NCBI RefSeq assembly: GCF_001975985.1
Contig: NZ_MTQF01000004.1
Location: 658,135-722,134 of the forward strand
Direction: 5' to 3'
Length of the DNA stretch: 64,000 nucleotides
Source: [Flexibacter] sp. ATCC 35103
GTDB lineage: Bacteria > Bacteroidota > Bacteroidia > Flavobacteriales > Flavobacteriaceae
The notes under the pieces are model-generated. The model saw only the letters and a list, made by a program, of their open reading frames with translations. It was not told where the DNA came from and did not search any database. Within the stretch, counting starts at the first letter, position 1. Every line of letters starts with the position of its first letter. Below, in pieces: positions 17,475 through 26,599 of this stretch. The position numbers and the translations under genes are program-made.

Positions 17475-17891
17475 TTAAATTACTGTTCCTTTTAAAGTAA
17501 GGATTTTTGGAGCAGTTTCAGCACTTGTTGTTACGGTAACTGTTTTTGTAAAACCGCCTTTATTTGCTGCATTGTAAGTTGCTGTAACTTTAGCTGATTT
17601 ACCAGGTAAAATAGGCTCTTTTGTATAATCTGTTGCTGTACAACCACAAGATCCCTGAACATTTGTAATTACAACTGCAGTTTTCCCTGTATTTTTAAAT
17701 TCATAAACAATTGCTTTTGGCGTTCCCTGAGGAATTTGACCTACATCAATTGTTTCTGCTTTCCATACAATTGTAGAAGCAGCTTCTGCCTCAATTTTTG
17801 TTTCAGCTGTAATCGATTTTATCGGAGCAATTGCCGAAAAAGACATTAAACTTAAAGCTAAAGCTAACATCGAAATTTTAATCATTTTCAT
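17475..17891 (-). CDS. DUF1573 secreted protein
   Basis: This 138-residue exported protein has a signal peptide (about 1-20) followed by a single DUF1573 Ig-like beta domain, with the hallmark VYEFKNTGKTAVVITNV and the SCGCTATDY segment holding the conserved Cys-x-Cys. Members are common in Bacteroidota, but their role is not established. It is a single transcription unit with its own strong terminator and faces the histidine kinase gene across 162 bases. Confidence 0.88.
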   Translation of the reverse strand: MKMIKISMLALALSLMSFSAIAPIKSITAETKIEAEAASTIVWKAETIDVGQIPQGTPKAIVYEFKNTGKTAVVITNVQGSCGCTATDYTKEPILPGKSAKVTATYNAANKGGFTKTVTVTTSAETAPKILTLKGTVI

Positions 17892-18053
17892 AGTTATAGA
17901 TATTAATGGTTTATAGTTCTAATTTTGTTTTACAAAGATATTTCAGACAAATCCTAATCGCTGTTAACCGCTTTCAAATCTTTGTTAATGACTTGTTAAT
18001 CGGTGTTTTTAAACCTAAATTTGATTAATATTACACTCTAAAATACCGTTTTC

Positions 18054-19316
18054 TTGAAAATCAATAAACTCAATAGTATTATCCTTCTGGGACTTTTAGC
18101 CATTATTAGCATATTGGTGGCGCAATTGCTTTGGACAAAAGAGGCTTTTACTTTAGAACAAAAGAAACTGAGCCAGAAAGTAAATATTGCTTTACTTGAA
18201 GTTGCCAGAAAATTATATGAAGGAAAAGATCACGAATCATCTTGCCAGAATCCTGTTCAAAAAATATCAAACGACTATTATATTGTAAACATTCAAAACG
18301 ATTTTGAACCGGATATTTTAGAATTCTATTTGAGATCAGAGTTTAAAAAAGTGAATATTATAACTGATTTTGAGTATGCGGTATATAATTGTCAGAGTGA
18401 TGAAATGGTTTATGGAAAATACATCTCATTTTCTGAAAAAGAAAAGACCAAAAGAACAGTTTCTTTCCCTAAGCATAAAAATTTAGTTTATTATTTTGCT
18501 ATTCGATTTCCTAATGAAACAACTTATTTATTCAGTTCGATGCGTTTTTGGTTTGTGCTTTCGATCGCTTTAATTCTTATTTTACTGATTTATGTGTATT
18601 CGATTTTTACACTTTTGCAGCAAAAAAAATACTCTGAATTGCAACGGGATTTTATTAATAATATGACGCATGAATTTAAAACGCCTTTGTCGTCTATACT
18701 AATTGCTTCAAAATATCTTAGCGAACAAAATCCTATTAAGGACGATAAAAAACTTCATACTTATACCAATATCATCATCAATCAGAGTCATAAACTGAAC
18801 AATCATATTGAGAAGATTTTAAATGTTGCCAAATCAGATTCTGCTCCTTTAGCATTAAAAAAAGAAATGATTTTAATTGTTCCTATTATCGAAGAAGTAA
18901 TCGAAAATATTCAGTTAAAATATCCTGATGCAACCATTAAAATTGAAACTTTATCTCACGATTATAAAATAGAAATTGATGTTTTTCATTTTACTAATTT
19001 AGTCTACAATTTATTAGATAATGCGGTGAAATATTGCAACGAAAAACCGGAAATTACGATTGCAATATCATCAGAAAATAATATTTTAAAACTCGCTTTT
19101 ATTGATAACGGAATCGGAATTTTGCCTAAAAATTTATCGTTTATCTTTGATAAGTTTTACCGTGCACAAAACGAGAAAAGCAATGAAGTTAATGGTTTTG
19201 GACTTGGTTTGTATTATGTAAAAGAAATTTGCAATTTGCATAACTGGAAAATAAAAGTCGAAAACAATCTCGCAAATGGTATTACAATAACCTTGTCTAT
19301 TCCTCATAAAAAATGA
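18054..19316 (+). CDS. Two-component sensor histidine kinase
   Basis: This 420-residue membrane kinase starts at a TTG. Transmembrane helices at about 8-28 and 165-187 bracket a periplasmic sensor of about 135 residues without recognisable fold. The dimerisation domain has the phospho-acceptor His206 in NNMTHEFKTPL. The ATPase domain shows N box NLLDNAVKY, G1 DNGIGI and G2 GFGLGLYYV. No HAMP domain is evident. The stop overlaps the response regulator start by four bases (ATGA), so the pair is co-translated. Layout resembles the RprX/RprY type of Bacteroides. The signal is unknown. Confidence 0.9.
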   Translation: MKINKLNSIILLGLLAIISILVAQLLWTKEAFTLEQKKLSQKVNIALLEVARKLYEGKDHESSCQNPVQKISNDYYIVNIQNDFEPDILEFYLRSEFKKVNIITDFEYAVYNCQSDEMVYGKYISFSEKEKTKRTVSFPKHKNLVYYFAIRFPNETTYLFSSMRFWFVLSIALILILLIYVYSIFTLLQQKKYSELQRDFINNMTHEFKTPLSSILIASKYLSEQNPIKDDKKLHTYTNIIINQSHKLNNHIEKILNVAKSDSAPLALKKEMILIVPIIEEVIENIQLKYPDATIKIETLSHDYKIEIDVFHFTNLVYNLLDNAVKYCNEKPEITIAISSENNILKLAFIDNGIGILPKNLSFIFDKFYRAQNEKSNEVNGFGLGLYYVKEICNLHNWKIKVENNLANGITITLSIPHKK

Positions 19317-19996
19317 AACAATTCAAAATACTTTATACTGAAGACGATGAAACTTTAGCTTTTTTGACTAAAGACAATCTGGAACAAAATAACTATGAAG
19401 TTATTCATTGTTGCGATGGAAAATTGGGATTGGAAACCTTTAAAAAAGAAAATTTTGACATTTGTATCTTTGATATCATGATGCCAAAAATGGATGGTTT
19501 TGAATTGGCTACAGAAGTTAGAAAATTAAATACTGATATTCCGATTATTTTTCTCTCGGCAAAAACATTAAAAGAAGATCGTATCAAAGGTTTGCGTCTG
19601 GGCGCCGATGATTATTTAGTAAAGCCTTTTAGCATCGAAGAATTATTGCTGAAAATCGAAATATTTCTGAAGCGTTCTCAGAAAAATATACCGATAGAAA
19701 AATCTGTTTATGAAATTGGAAAGTATCAATTTGACACGAACAATTTTATTTTATTTAATGAAACTGAAAAAATCAGCCTTACACAACGTGAAGCCGAATT
19801 ATTGAAATTATTTCTGGACAATAAGAATTCGGTTTTAAAAAGAGAACAAATTTTGACTTCACTTTGGGGAACCGATGATTATTTTATGGGAAGAAGTCTG
19901 GACGTTTTTATTTCGCGACTGCGTAAAATTTTAATTAATGAAAAAGGGATTTCTATCGAAAATCTTCACGGAATTGGGTTTAGGTTTACGGTGTAA
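19313..19996 (+). CDS. OmpR-family response regulator
   Basis: This 227-residue DNA-binding regulator is the partner of the overlapping kinase gene. The receiver domain (about 4-118) has the acidic pair Asp11/Asp12, phospho-acceptor Asp54 in CIFDIMMPKMDG and the conserved Lys in DDYLVKPFS. The winged helix (about 130-226) includes LTQREAELLKLF and the terminal GIGFRF motif. Targets are not readable; the neighbours (wall enzymes to the left, MBL hydrolase to the right) suggest an envelope stress role only loosely. Confidence 0.9.
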   Translation: MKQFKILYTEDDETLAFLTKDNLEQNNYEVIHCCDGKLGLETFKKENFDICIFDIMMPKMDGFELATEVRKLNTDIPIIFLSAKTLKEDRIKGLRLGADDYLVKPFSIEELLLKIEIFLKRSQKNIPIEKSVYEIGKYQFDTNNFILFNETEKISLTQREAELLKLFLDNKNSVLKREQILTSLWGTDDYFMGRSLDVFISRLRKILINEKGISIENLHGIGFRFTV

Positions 19997-20192
19997 ATTT
20001 TGTTTATAAACGTTTTTATAGCATTATAGAACATTTTTAGCATTAACAAAGCATCCTAAAAATATAATACTTACGAAAACCTTCTTATAAATACATTATC
20101 CTGAAAAGTTATATTTTTAATACAAATTAGAAAAAAACTGTAAAATTAATTTTAAAAAACTTTCGTATTTTTAATATCTAATTTTCCCCGAT

Positions 20193-20957
20193 ATGAAATT
20201 ACATCATTTACGCAACGCCACTTTAGTTATTGAAACTGAAACCGATGTTATATTGGTTGATCCCATGTTAGGAAAAAGAAAAACGATTCCTCCTTTTACA
20301 ATTTTTCGTTATAACCCCCATAGAAATCCGCTTGTCGCTTTGCCCAAAAATAGCAGGGATATTTTAAGCCGCGTTACCATTTGCCTGATTACACATTTAC
20401 ATCCTGATCATATTGACAAAGCCGGAGAAGTTTTTCTTCGACGAAAAAGCATTCCGGTAATTTGCAGTTCAAAAGATGAAAATGCTTTAAGCGCACGAGG
20501 ATTAAACATTCTTCAAACTTTAAACTATTGGGAACCTGAGGAATTTTTGGGCGGTAAAATTACAGGCATTCCCGCAATTCATGGTTACGGATTTATTGCC
20601 AAATTTATGGGAAACGTAATGGGTTTTTATATTGAATTACCCAATGAAAAATCAATTTACATAAGCTCTGATACCGTTTTTACTGAACACGTACAAAAAG
20701 TTCTGGTTGAATTTAAACCGGAAATTGCTGTAGTGGCCTGCGGAACAGCAAGATTAGATATTGGTCAGCCTTTATTAATGCGAATGAACGATATCCTCAA
20801 ATTTGTTGCCTTAGCACCTAAATATGTTTTAGCAAATCATTTAGAAGCCTTAAATCATTGCCCAACAAAAAGATCTGAATTGAGATTAGCCTTAGAACAA
20901 AATGGCCTTTTAGATAAAGTTTCGATTCCGGAAGATGGAGAAACGGTTTCGTATTAA
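20193..20957 (+). CDS. Metallo-beta-lactamase-fold hydrolase (UlaG-like)
   Basis: This 254-residue cytoplasmic metallohydrolase has the zinc-binding motif at 68-73 (THLHPDHID) plus further ligands in ISSDTVF and the terminal NHLEALNHC. It begins directly with the MKLHHLRNATLVIE strand typical of the UlaG/L-ascorbate-6-phosphate lactonase-like branch (Lactamase_B_2). The substrate is unknown. It converges with the radical SAM gene, with only two bases between the stops and no terminator visible between them. Confidence 0.85.
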   Translation: MKLHHLRNATLVIETETDVILVDPMLGKRKTIPPFTIFRYNPHRNPLVALPKNSRDILSRVTICLITHLHPDHIDKAGEVFLRRKSIPVICSSKDENALSARGLNILQTLNYWEPEEFLGGKITGIPAIHGYGFIAKFMGNVMGFYIELPNEKSIYISSDTVFTEHVQKVLVEFKPEIAVVACGTARLDIGQPLLMRMNDILKFVALAPKYVLANHLEALNHCPTKRSELRLALEQNGLLDKVSIPEDGETVSY

Positions 20958-20959
20958 AA

Positions 20960-23164
20960 TTATAAAACAAGCAAACCAAATTCGCGTAAAGTGTTTATAG
21001 GTTTTGAATACCAGAATAATTCAAAATCATCTAAAGTGGCTTCAAAATCAGCTTTTACTTCCTGAAAAGTATAATTTTTAGCATTTGAAATCGTGATTTT
21101 GGTTAAAATATCTACCAGCCATTCACCTTCTTCTTTATTGGTCTGAATGTTGAAACTTTCTTTTTTATCATGAAAAGTAAAAGTCATCATTTCCCAGGAT
21201 CTGCCTTTTTTAGATTTTGTAAAATGTTCTGTAAATGGCTTTCCTCCTAACCAAACTACTTTTGCATTTGGTTTGGTATTAAAATCATTTCCTTCTTCGA
21301 GAGCATTAAAAATAAAATCGGGATCAATTTTAGTTTTAGGGATCTTAAAATCGAACCAATCCTGTAATTCGTAGTCAAAACAAATTCCGTGCATGAAATT
21401 AAAGAGCGATTTCTTTAATCCGAAACTAAATTTATCATGATTGATTCCTGTAGAATCTGTATAATCAATATCATTATTGGCGAAGGTTCCAATAGCTTCG
21501 GTCTTTTTTGTTACGCCAAATTTTTCCGGATACAATCCAACCGGACTATGCGCCGTCATGGCAAATTGATGCCAAAATCCCGATTGCAAAATTCCAGCTT
21601 CAAATAATTGACGTACCATTTCGAGACTATCCACCGTTTCCTGAATGGTTTGAGTTGGATATCCGTACATTAAATACGCATGAACCATGATTCCGGCTTC
21701 GGTAAAGTTGCGTGTCACTTTTGCTACTTGCTCTACGGTTACGCCTTTGTCTATTAATTTTAATAATCGATCAGAAGCAACTTCTAAACCTCCTGAAACA
21801 GCAATACAACCGGAAGCTTTCAGTAATAAACACAAATCTTTAGAAAAGCTTTTTTCGAATCTAATATTCGTCCACCAGGTTACGGCTAATTTTCTTCGCA
21901 GAATTTCTAATGCCAAAGCGCGCATCAAAGCAGGCGGTGCAGCTTCATCAACAAAATGAAATCCGTTTTGTCCTGTTTGCAGCATCATATCTTCCATACG
22001 ATCGCACAACAAATTGGCTGCAACGGGTTCGTAAACTTTGATATAATCTAACGAAATATCACAAAAAGTACATTTTCCCCAATAACAACCGTGTGCCATG
22101 GTAAGTTTATTCCAACGGCCGTCGCTCCACATTCGATGCATAGGATTTACAATTTCGATAACCGAAATGTATTTATCCAAAGACAAATCAGAGTAATCCG
22201 GAGTTCCTACGTAAGCTTGTTTGTAATCTTGTTTTAATGAATCGTTTTTGTAAACTACTTTTCCGTCTTCTAAAAGAAAGGTTCGTTTGTATAAATTGTA
22301 ATTTGGATTTTCGAGATTGAAGATTAACTCTTCTATCGGAACTTCTCCATCATCTAAGGTAATAAAATCGAAAAACTCAAACACGCGTGCGTCAGAAAGT
22401 GAACGCAATTCGGTATTTGGAAAACCACCTCCCATCGAAATTTTAATCTCGGGATGATGTTGCTTAATCCATTGTGCCGATCGAAAAGCGCTATATAAAT
22501 TCCCCGGAAAGGGAACCGAAATTAAAAATAAAGTAGGCTGAACAGCTTCAATTTTTGCTTTTAAAATCGAAATTAAAATCTTGTCTATATAAGTAGGTTC
22601 TTGCTGTAAAGCATCGTATAATTCATCAAATGAATTGGCGCTTCGGCCTAAACGCTCGGCATATCGGCTAAAGCCAAAATTTTCATCGACACATTCTACA
22701 ATATAATCGGATATATCTTCAAGATATAAAGTCGCCAAATGTTTTGCTTTATCCTGAGTTCCCATTGTTCCGAAAGCCCAATCGAGTTCTTCTAATTGTG
22801 CAAAACGAGAAGCTTCAGGCAAAAAATCTTCCTGACAAATTTGTAATGCCAATGTTGGATTTTTTCCTTGCAAAAACTGAATTACAGCGTCAATGGTTTT
22901 GATATATTCATCTTGTAAGGCAAAAATACGTTTGGAGTTATCAGATGTTGCAGAACCTGAAACCTGAAACTTGAAACTTGAAAATTCAAACAAATCAATT
23001 AATCCTTTTTTTGAAAACAATTCTAAAATAACATCAATACCCAAATCAGCCTGAACAGATTCGATATTTTTGGTATTCAGAAATCCTTTTATATACGCAG
23101 TTGCTGGATACGGTGTATTCAGTTGTGTAAAAGGTGGAGTAACGACAAAAAGTTTGGTTTTCAA
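20960..23164 (-). CDS. B12-binding-type radical SAM protein
   Basis: This 734-residue protein has an N-terminal region including MGGGFPN (about 244-250), as in cobalamin-binding-like domains, and a radical SAM core with cluster cysteines Cys360, Cys365 and Cys368 in HGCYWGKCTFCD. The spacing is CX4CX2C rather than the common CX3CX2C. Downstream GGLEVASDRLLKLIDKG and HAYLMYGYPTQT are typical of the Elp3/MiaB-like barrel. The substrate is unknown. Residues about 60-72 (FSSFKFQVSGS) are the translation of an intergenic-type repeat read in frame. No maturation partner or peptide precursor was seen nearby. Confidence 0.85.
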   Translation of the reverse strand: MKTKLFVVTPPFTQLNTPYPATAYIKGFLNTKNIESVQADLGIDVILELFSKKGLIDLFEFSSFKFQVSGSATSDNSKRIFALQDEYIKTIDAVIQFLQGKNPTLALQICQEDFLPEASRFAQLEELDWAFGTMGTQDKAKHLATLYLEDISDYIVECVDENFGFSRYAERLGRSANSFDELYDALQQEPTYIDKILISILKAKIEAVQPTLFLISVPFPGNLYSAFRSAQWIKQHHPEIKISMGGGFPNTELRSLSDARVFEFFDFITLDDGEVPIEELIFNLENPNYNLYKRTFLLEDGKVVYKNDSLKQDYKQAYVGTPDYSDLSLDKYISVIEIVNPMHRMWSDGRWNKLTMAHGCYWGKCTFCDISLDYIKVYEPVAANLLCDRMEDMMLQTGQNGFHFVDEAAPPALMRALALEILRRKLAVTWWTNIRFEKSFSKDLCLLLKASGCIAVSGGLEVASDRLLKLIDKGVTVEQVAKVTRNFTEAGIMVHAYLMYGYPTQTIQETVDSLEMVRQLFEAGILQSGFWHQFAMTAHSPVGLYPEKFGVTKKTEAIGTFANNDIDYTDSTGINHDKFSFGLKKSLFNFMHGICFDYELQDWFDFKIPKTKIDPDFIFNALEEGNDFNTKPNAKVVWLGGKPFTEHFTKSKKGRSWEMMTFTFHDKKESFNIQTNKEEGEWLVDILTKITISNAKNYTFQEVKADFEATLDDFELFWYSKPINTLREFGLLVL
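22944..22984. repeat. In-frame repeat inside the radical SAM gene (family E)
   Basis: Tandem units close to CCTGAAACCTGAAAC and TTGAAACTTGAAA lie inside the coding sequence and contribute about 12 residues (SSFKFQVSGS and neighbours). The same unit occurs outside genes at 40352-40392. The reading frame is kept, so the segment is probably a tolerated surface insertion. Confidence 0.7.
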
Positions 23165-23237
23165 GGCAACATTATTTTTTGCAAAAATACGCGATATTTA
23201 GAGACTTTTCAGGAAAAGATTTTATTCATTTTAAATT

Positions 23238-23271
23238 AAAAAAGCCTTTTGAAAAAGATTCAAAAGGCTTT
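23238..23271 (-). terminator. Terminator of the MHS transporter gene
   Basis: Stem AAAGCCTTTTG (23241-23251) with CAAAAGGCTTT (23261-23271), followed on the minus strand by a T run. It lies between the transporter stop and the upstream side of the radical SAM gene. Confidence 0.85.
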
Positions 23272-23295
23272 ATATTATATATAAGATAAGAATAA

Positions 23296-24573
23296 TTAAA
23301 ACTTATGTTCTTCTTTGCTAATCATCAAAAAAGCAAACAAAGAAATACATGCCGCAATTGTTAAATATAGACCCACGTAGCTTACACTATAAGTAGAGGC
23401 TAACCAAATTGCGATCATTGGTGCAAAAGCTGCACCAAGAATTCCTGCCATATTAAACGTTAATGAGGCACCGGAATAACGAACATTTGTTGGAAACAAC
23501 TCTGACAAAAAAGTTCCTAAAGGTCCGTAAGTAAACCCCATTAAAGCCATACCAATACAAGCGAAAGTGGTCACTAAAACAATGTTTCCTGAACTTAAAA
23601 AGTAAGAAAAGAAAAATCCGAAAATCGCGATTGCCACTGTTGCAATAATAAGCATTTTGCGTCGGCCAATTTTATCAGCGACTACAGCCGAAACCGGAAT
23701 AAAAATCGCAAAAAACAATACCGAAAATAATTGTATTAATAATCCGTCTCGTTTCACAATTCCTAAATCTGAAGTTGCCCAACTTAACGTAAAAACGGTC
23801 ATTAAATAAAAAACCAAAAAAGTGGTAATTGCTGCAAACGTTCCAAAAATCAATTGATTTTTATACGATTTGACAAGCGTTAAAAAAGGAACTTTAACTT
23901 CTTCCTGTTCTTTTTTAGAATTTTCGAAAGAAGGTGTTTCGGTTATTTTTGTTCGAATATAAAACCCGACAATTACCAAAAGTGAACTGGCAATAAACGG
24001 AATCCTCCATCCATAATCCATAAAAGCTTCATTACTCATTGAATCGGTCAGCAATAAGAAAGTTCCTCCTGAAAGTAACAATCCTATTGGAGCTCCTAAT
24101 TGCGGAAACATTCCGTACCAGGCACGTTTATTTGGTGGTGCATTTTCTATGGCCAATAAAACAGCTCCTCCCCATTCGCCTCCTAAACCTACTCCTTGTC
24201 CAAATCGACACAGCATTAATAACAATGGAGCAGCAACACCAATACTTGCGTGACTTGGCAAAAAGCCAATGGTAACAGTAGAAATACCCATGGTTAATAA
24301 AGCAGCAACTAACGTAAATTTACGCCCTATCTTATCTCCATAATGTCCAAAAAAGGCTGAGCCCAAAGGTCGCGATAAAAAAGCTATTGAAAAAGTAGCT
24401 AACGATTCTAAAGTCGCCATAGTCGAATCAGAACCCGGAAAAAATAATTGAGGAAAAACCAATACAGCTGCATTGGCATAAATATAAAAGTCAAAAAATT
24501 CAATTGTGGTACCAATTAAGGAACCGAAAAGAACATGTTTTAATGAGTTCTTCTTTTTCGGGGTAGTTTCCAT
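23296..24573 (-). CDS. MFS transporter, metabolite:H+ symporter (ProP/ShiA-like)
   Basis: This 425-residue, 12-helix inner-membrane transporter belongs to the metabolite:H+ symporter branch. The family marks are GTTIEFFDFYIYANAA near the N-terminus, the loop GDKIGRKFTL and the segment GQGVGLGGEWGGA. Known members carry proline/betaine, shikimate, citrate or dicarboxylates, so the substrate is open. It is a single gene with its own terminator, and nothing nearby reveals the cargo. Confidence 0.88.
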   Translation of the reverse strand: METTPKKKNSLKHVLFGSLIGTTIEFFDFYIYANAAVLVFPQLFFPGSDSTMATLESLATFSIAFLSRPLGSAFFGHYGDKIGRKFTLVAALLTMGISTVTIGFLPSHASIGVAAPLLLMLCRFGQGVGLGGEWGGAVLLAIENAPPNKRAWYGMFPQLGAPIGLLLSGGTFLLLTDSMSNEAFMDYGWRIPFIASSLLVIVGFYIRTKITETPSFENSKKEQEEVKVPFLTLVKSYKNQLIFGTFAAITTFLVFYLMTVFTLSWATSDLGIVKRDGLLIQLFSVLFFAIFIPVSAVVADKIGRRKMLIIATVAIAIFGFFFSYFLSSGNIVLVTTFACIGMALMGFTYGPLGTFLSELFPTNVRYSGASLTFNMAGILGAAFAPMIAIWLASTYSVSYVGLYLTIAACISLFAFLMISKEEHKF

Positions 24574-24841
24574 GTAAATAGATATATCTTTTTTAATTAC
24601 AAAAATAGAATTTCGCTACTAATAATTCACCTTTAGAATAAATACTTTTAAATCATCCTGTATTTTTAACAAATTTTCCTAATTTTCAATTTATTTCAGC
24701 CATCAAATAATGCAACATTAAAAACTTGATTACAGGAGCTTTAAAATAAATTTTAAAAATCAAATCATAAGCTATCGTTAAAACTGTTTTTCACTGCATA
24801 TTTTCATTAAATTTACAGCTGTCAAAAATAAATTTAAAATT
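24574..24841. other. Divergent intergenic region, MHS transporter / bshC
   Basis: This is 268 bases of AT-rich sequence between two divergent genes. It must hold both promoters, but I could not place a convincing TAnnTTTG box with a -33 TTG in either direction, and no hairpin or repeat of note was seen. Confidence 0.3.
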
Positions 24842-26431
24842 ATGCCTACCGACTGTATCAGCTATCAAACTTCAGGATATTTCTCTAAATTGATGCAAGA
24901 TTATTTAGATCAAAAATCAGAATTAAAGCCGCTGTACAACAACTTTCCTACTTTAGAAAACTTCGAAAAACAGATCGCTGAAAAAGCTGCTAACTTTAAT
25001 AACAACAACCGAATTCCTCTGGTTGAAACTTTAAAAAAGCAATATCAGCATATTGAAATCTCTGATTCGACAAAACAAAATATCGAGCTTTTAGCGCTTC
25101 AAAATACGTATACCATCACAACCGGACATCAGTTAAATTTATTTAGTGGTCCGCTATACTTCTTGTATAAAATCATTTCGACGATTAATCTTACCAAGGA
25201 ATTAAAACTAAAATATCCAACGAATAATTTTGTTCCAATTTATTGGATGGCGACAGAAGATCATGATTTTGAAGAGATCAACTATTTCAATTTTAAAGGA
25301 AAAAAATTTAGATGGAACACAGAAAGCACAGGTCCTGTGGGAAGACTTTCGACTGAAGGTTTATCTGAATTTTTCGAAATTTATTCAAAAGAATTAGGAT
25401 CAAGTACTAATGCAAATGCTCTGAAAAAACTATTTGAAGAAGCTTATTTAAAACACGAAAAACTAGCTGATGCTACTCGTTTTTTAGCCAATAGTTTGTT
25501 TGCTAATTATGGTTTAGTGATTTTAGATGCTGATGATGCCAATTTAAAACAAGCTTTTATCCCGTATATCAAAGAAGAATTATTTGAACAAACTTCATTT
25601 AAAGCAGTTCAGGAAACTATCGAGCAATTACAAGCATATAATGTTCAGGTAAATCCACGTGAAATAAATTTATTCTATATTGAAGATGATTTACGTGAAC
25701 GAATTATTTTTGAGCATGATAAATACTTTGTCAACAATACTAAAATCTCATTTTCTAAAGATGAAATTTTACAATTACTGGAAAGCAATCCGGAAAAATT
25801 TAGTCCAAACGTGATTATGCGTCCACTATATCAGGAAATTATTTTACCTAATTTATGCTACATTGGCGGAGGCGGAGAAATTGCTTACTGGTTAGAATTA
25901 AAAGCATTTTTTGAAGCTGTAAACATTACTTTCCCAATGCTTTTAGTTCGTAACTCGGTACTTATATCTACAGAGAAACAAGGTAAAAAAGCAGACAAAT
26001 TAAATCTGTCTTGGGAAGACCTTTTTACAAAACCTGCAGATTTAACAAATGCCATTACTCATAAATTATCTGATTTTGCGATTGATCTGACACCTCAAAA
26101 AGAAATATTGGAAAATCAATTTGAATATCTTTACAAATTAGCAGAACAAACGGATAAATCATTTACAGGAGCTGTAAAAGCACAGGAAGTCAAACAAAAG
26201 AAAGGATTGGAAAATCTTGAAAAAAGATTATTAAAAGCTCAAAAACGAAAATTAGATAACGAAATCCAACGTGTCACAGATTTGCAATCCGAATTATTTC
26301 CAAATCAGAGTCTGCAGGAACGCCAAACTAATTTCTCAGAATTTTATCTGGAAAAAGGCGAACAATTGATTCCGCTTTTAATTCAAAAATTAAAACCTTT
26401 AGAAACGAATTTTAACATCATAACAATATAA
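24842..26431 (+). CDS. bshC: BshC, putative cysteine ligase of bacillithiol synthesis
   Basis: This 529-residue cytoplasmic protein has the full BshC length and recognisable segments: TITTGHQLNLFSGPLYFLYK (about 97-116), YWMATEDHDFEEINYF and the IGGGGEIAYWLELK stretch, followed by a C-terminal coiled coil (about 430-500). BshC adds cysteine to glucosaminyl-malate in the last step of bacillithiol formation, the low-molecular-weight thiol found in Firmicutes and many Bacteroidota. bshA and bshB are not in the window. The gene stands alone with a short spacer to the DUF5009 gene. Confidence 0.93.
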   Translation: MPTDCISYQTSGYFSKLMQDYLDQKSELKPLYNNFPTLENFEKQIAEKAANFNNNNRIPLVETLKKQYQHIEISDSTKQNIELLALQNTYTITTGHQLNLFSGPLYFLYKIISTINLTKELKLKYPTNNFVPIYWMATEDHDFEEINYFNFKGKKFRWNTESTGPVGRLSTEGLSEFFEIYSKELGSSTNANALKKLFEEAYLKHEKLADATRFLANSLFANYGLVILDADDANLKQAFIPYIKEELFEQTSFKAVQETIEQLQAYNVQVNPREINLFYIEDDLRERIIFEHDKYFVNNTKISFSKDEILQLLESNPEKFSPNVIMRPLYQEIILPNLCYIGGGGEIAYWLELKAFFEAVNITFPMLLVRNSVLISTEKQGKKADKLNLSWEDLFTKPADLTNAITHKLSDFAIDLTPQKEILENQFEYLYKLAEQTDKSFTGAVKAQEVKQKKGLENLEKRLLKAQKRKLDNEIQRVTDLQSELFPNQSLQERQTNFSEFYLEKGEQLIPLLIQKLKPLETNFNIITI

Positions 26432-26599
26432 AGCAACAAAAAAAGTCGCCATAAATTTACAAATAGATTTGTCTGAATTTGTGGCAAACAATAAAGTAAT
26501 AATCCTCAGAAACAAATAACCACCTCGTCTGAAATTATTGCCTCTCTAAACCAAATAGTAACTTTTAAAAAACAAAAATTAACCTATTTACCAAAAATT

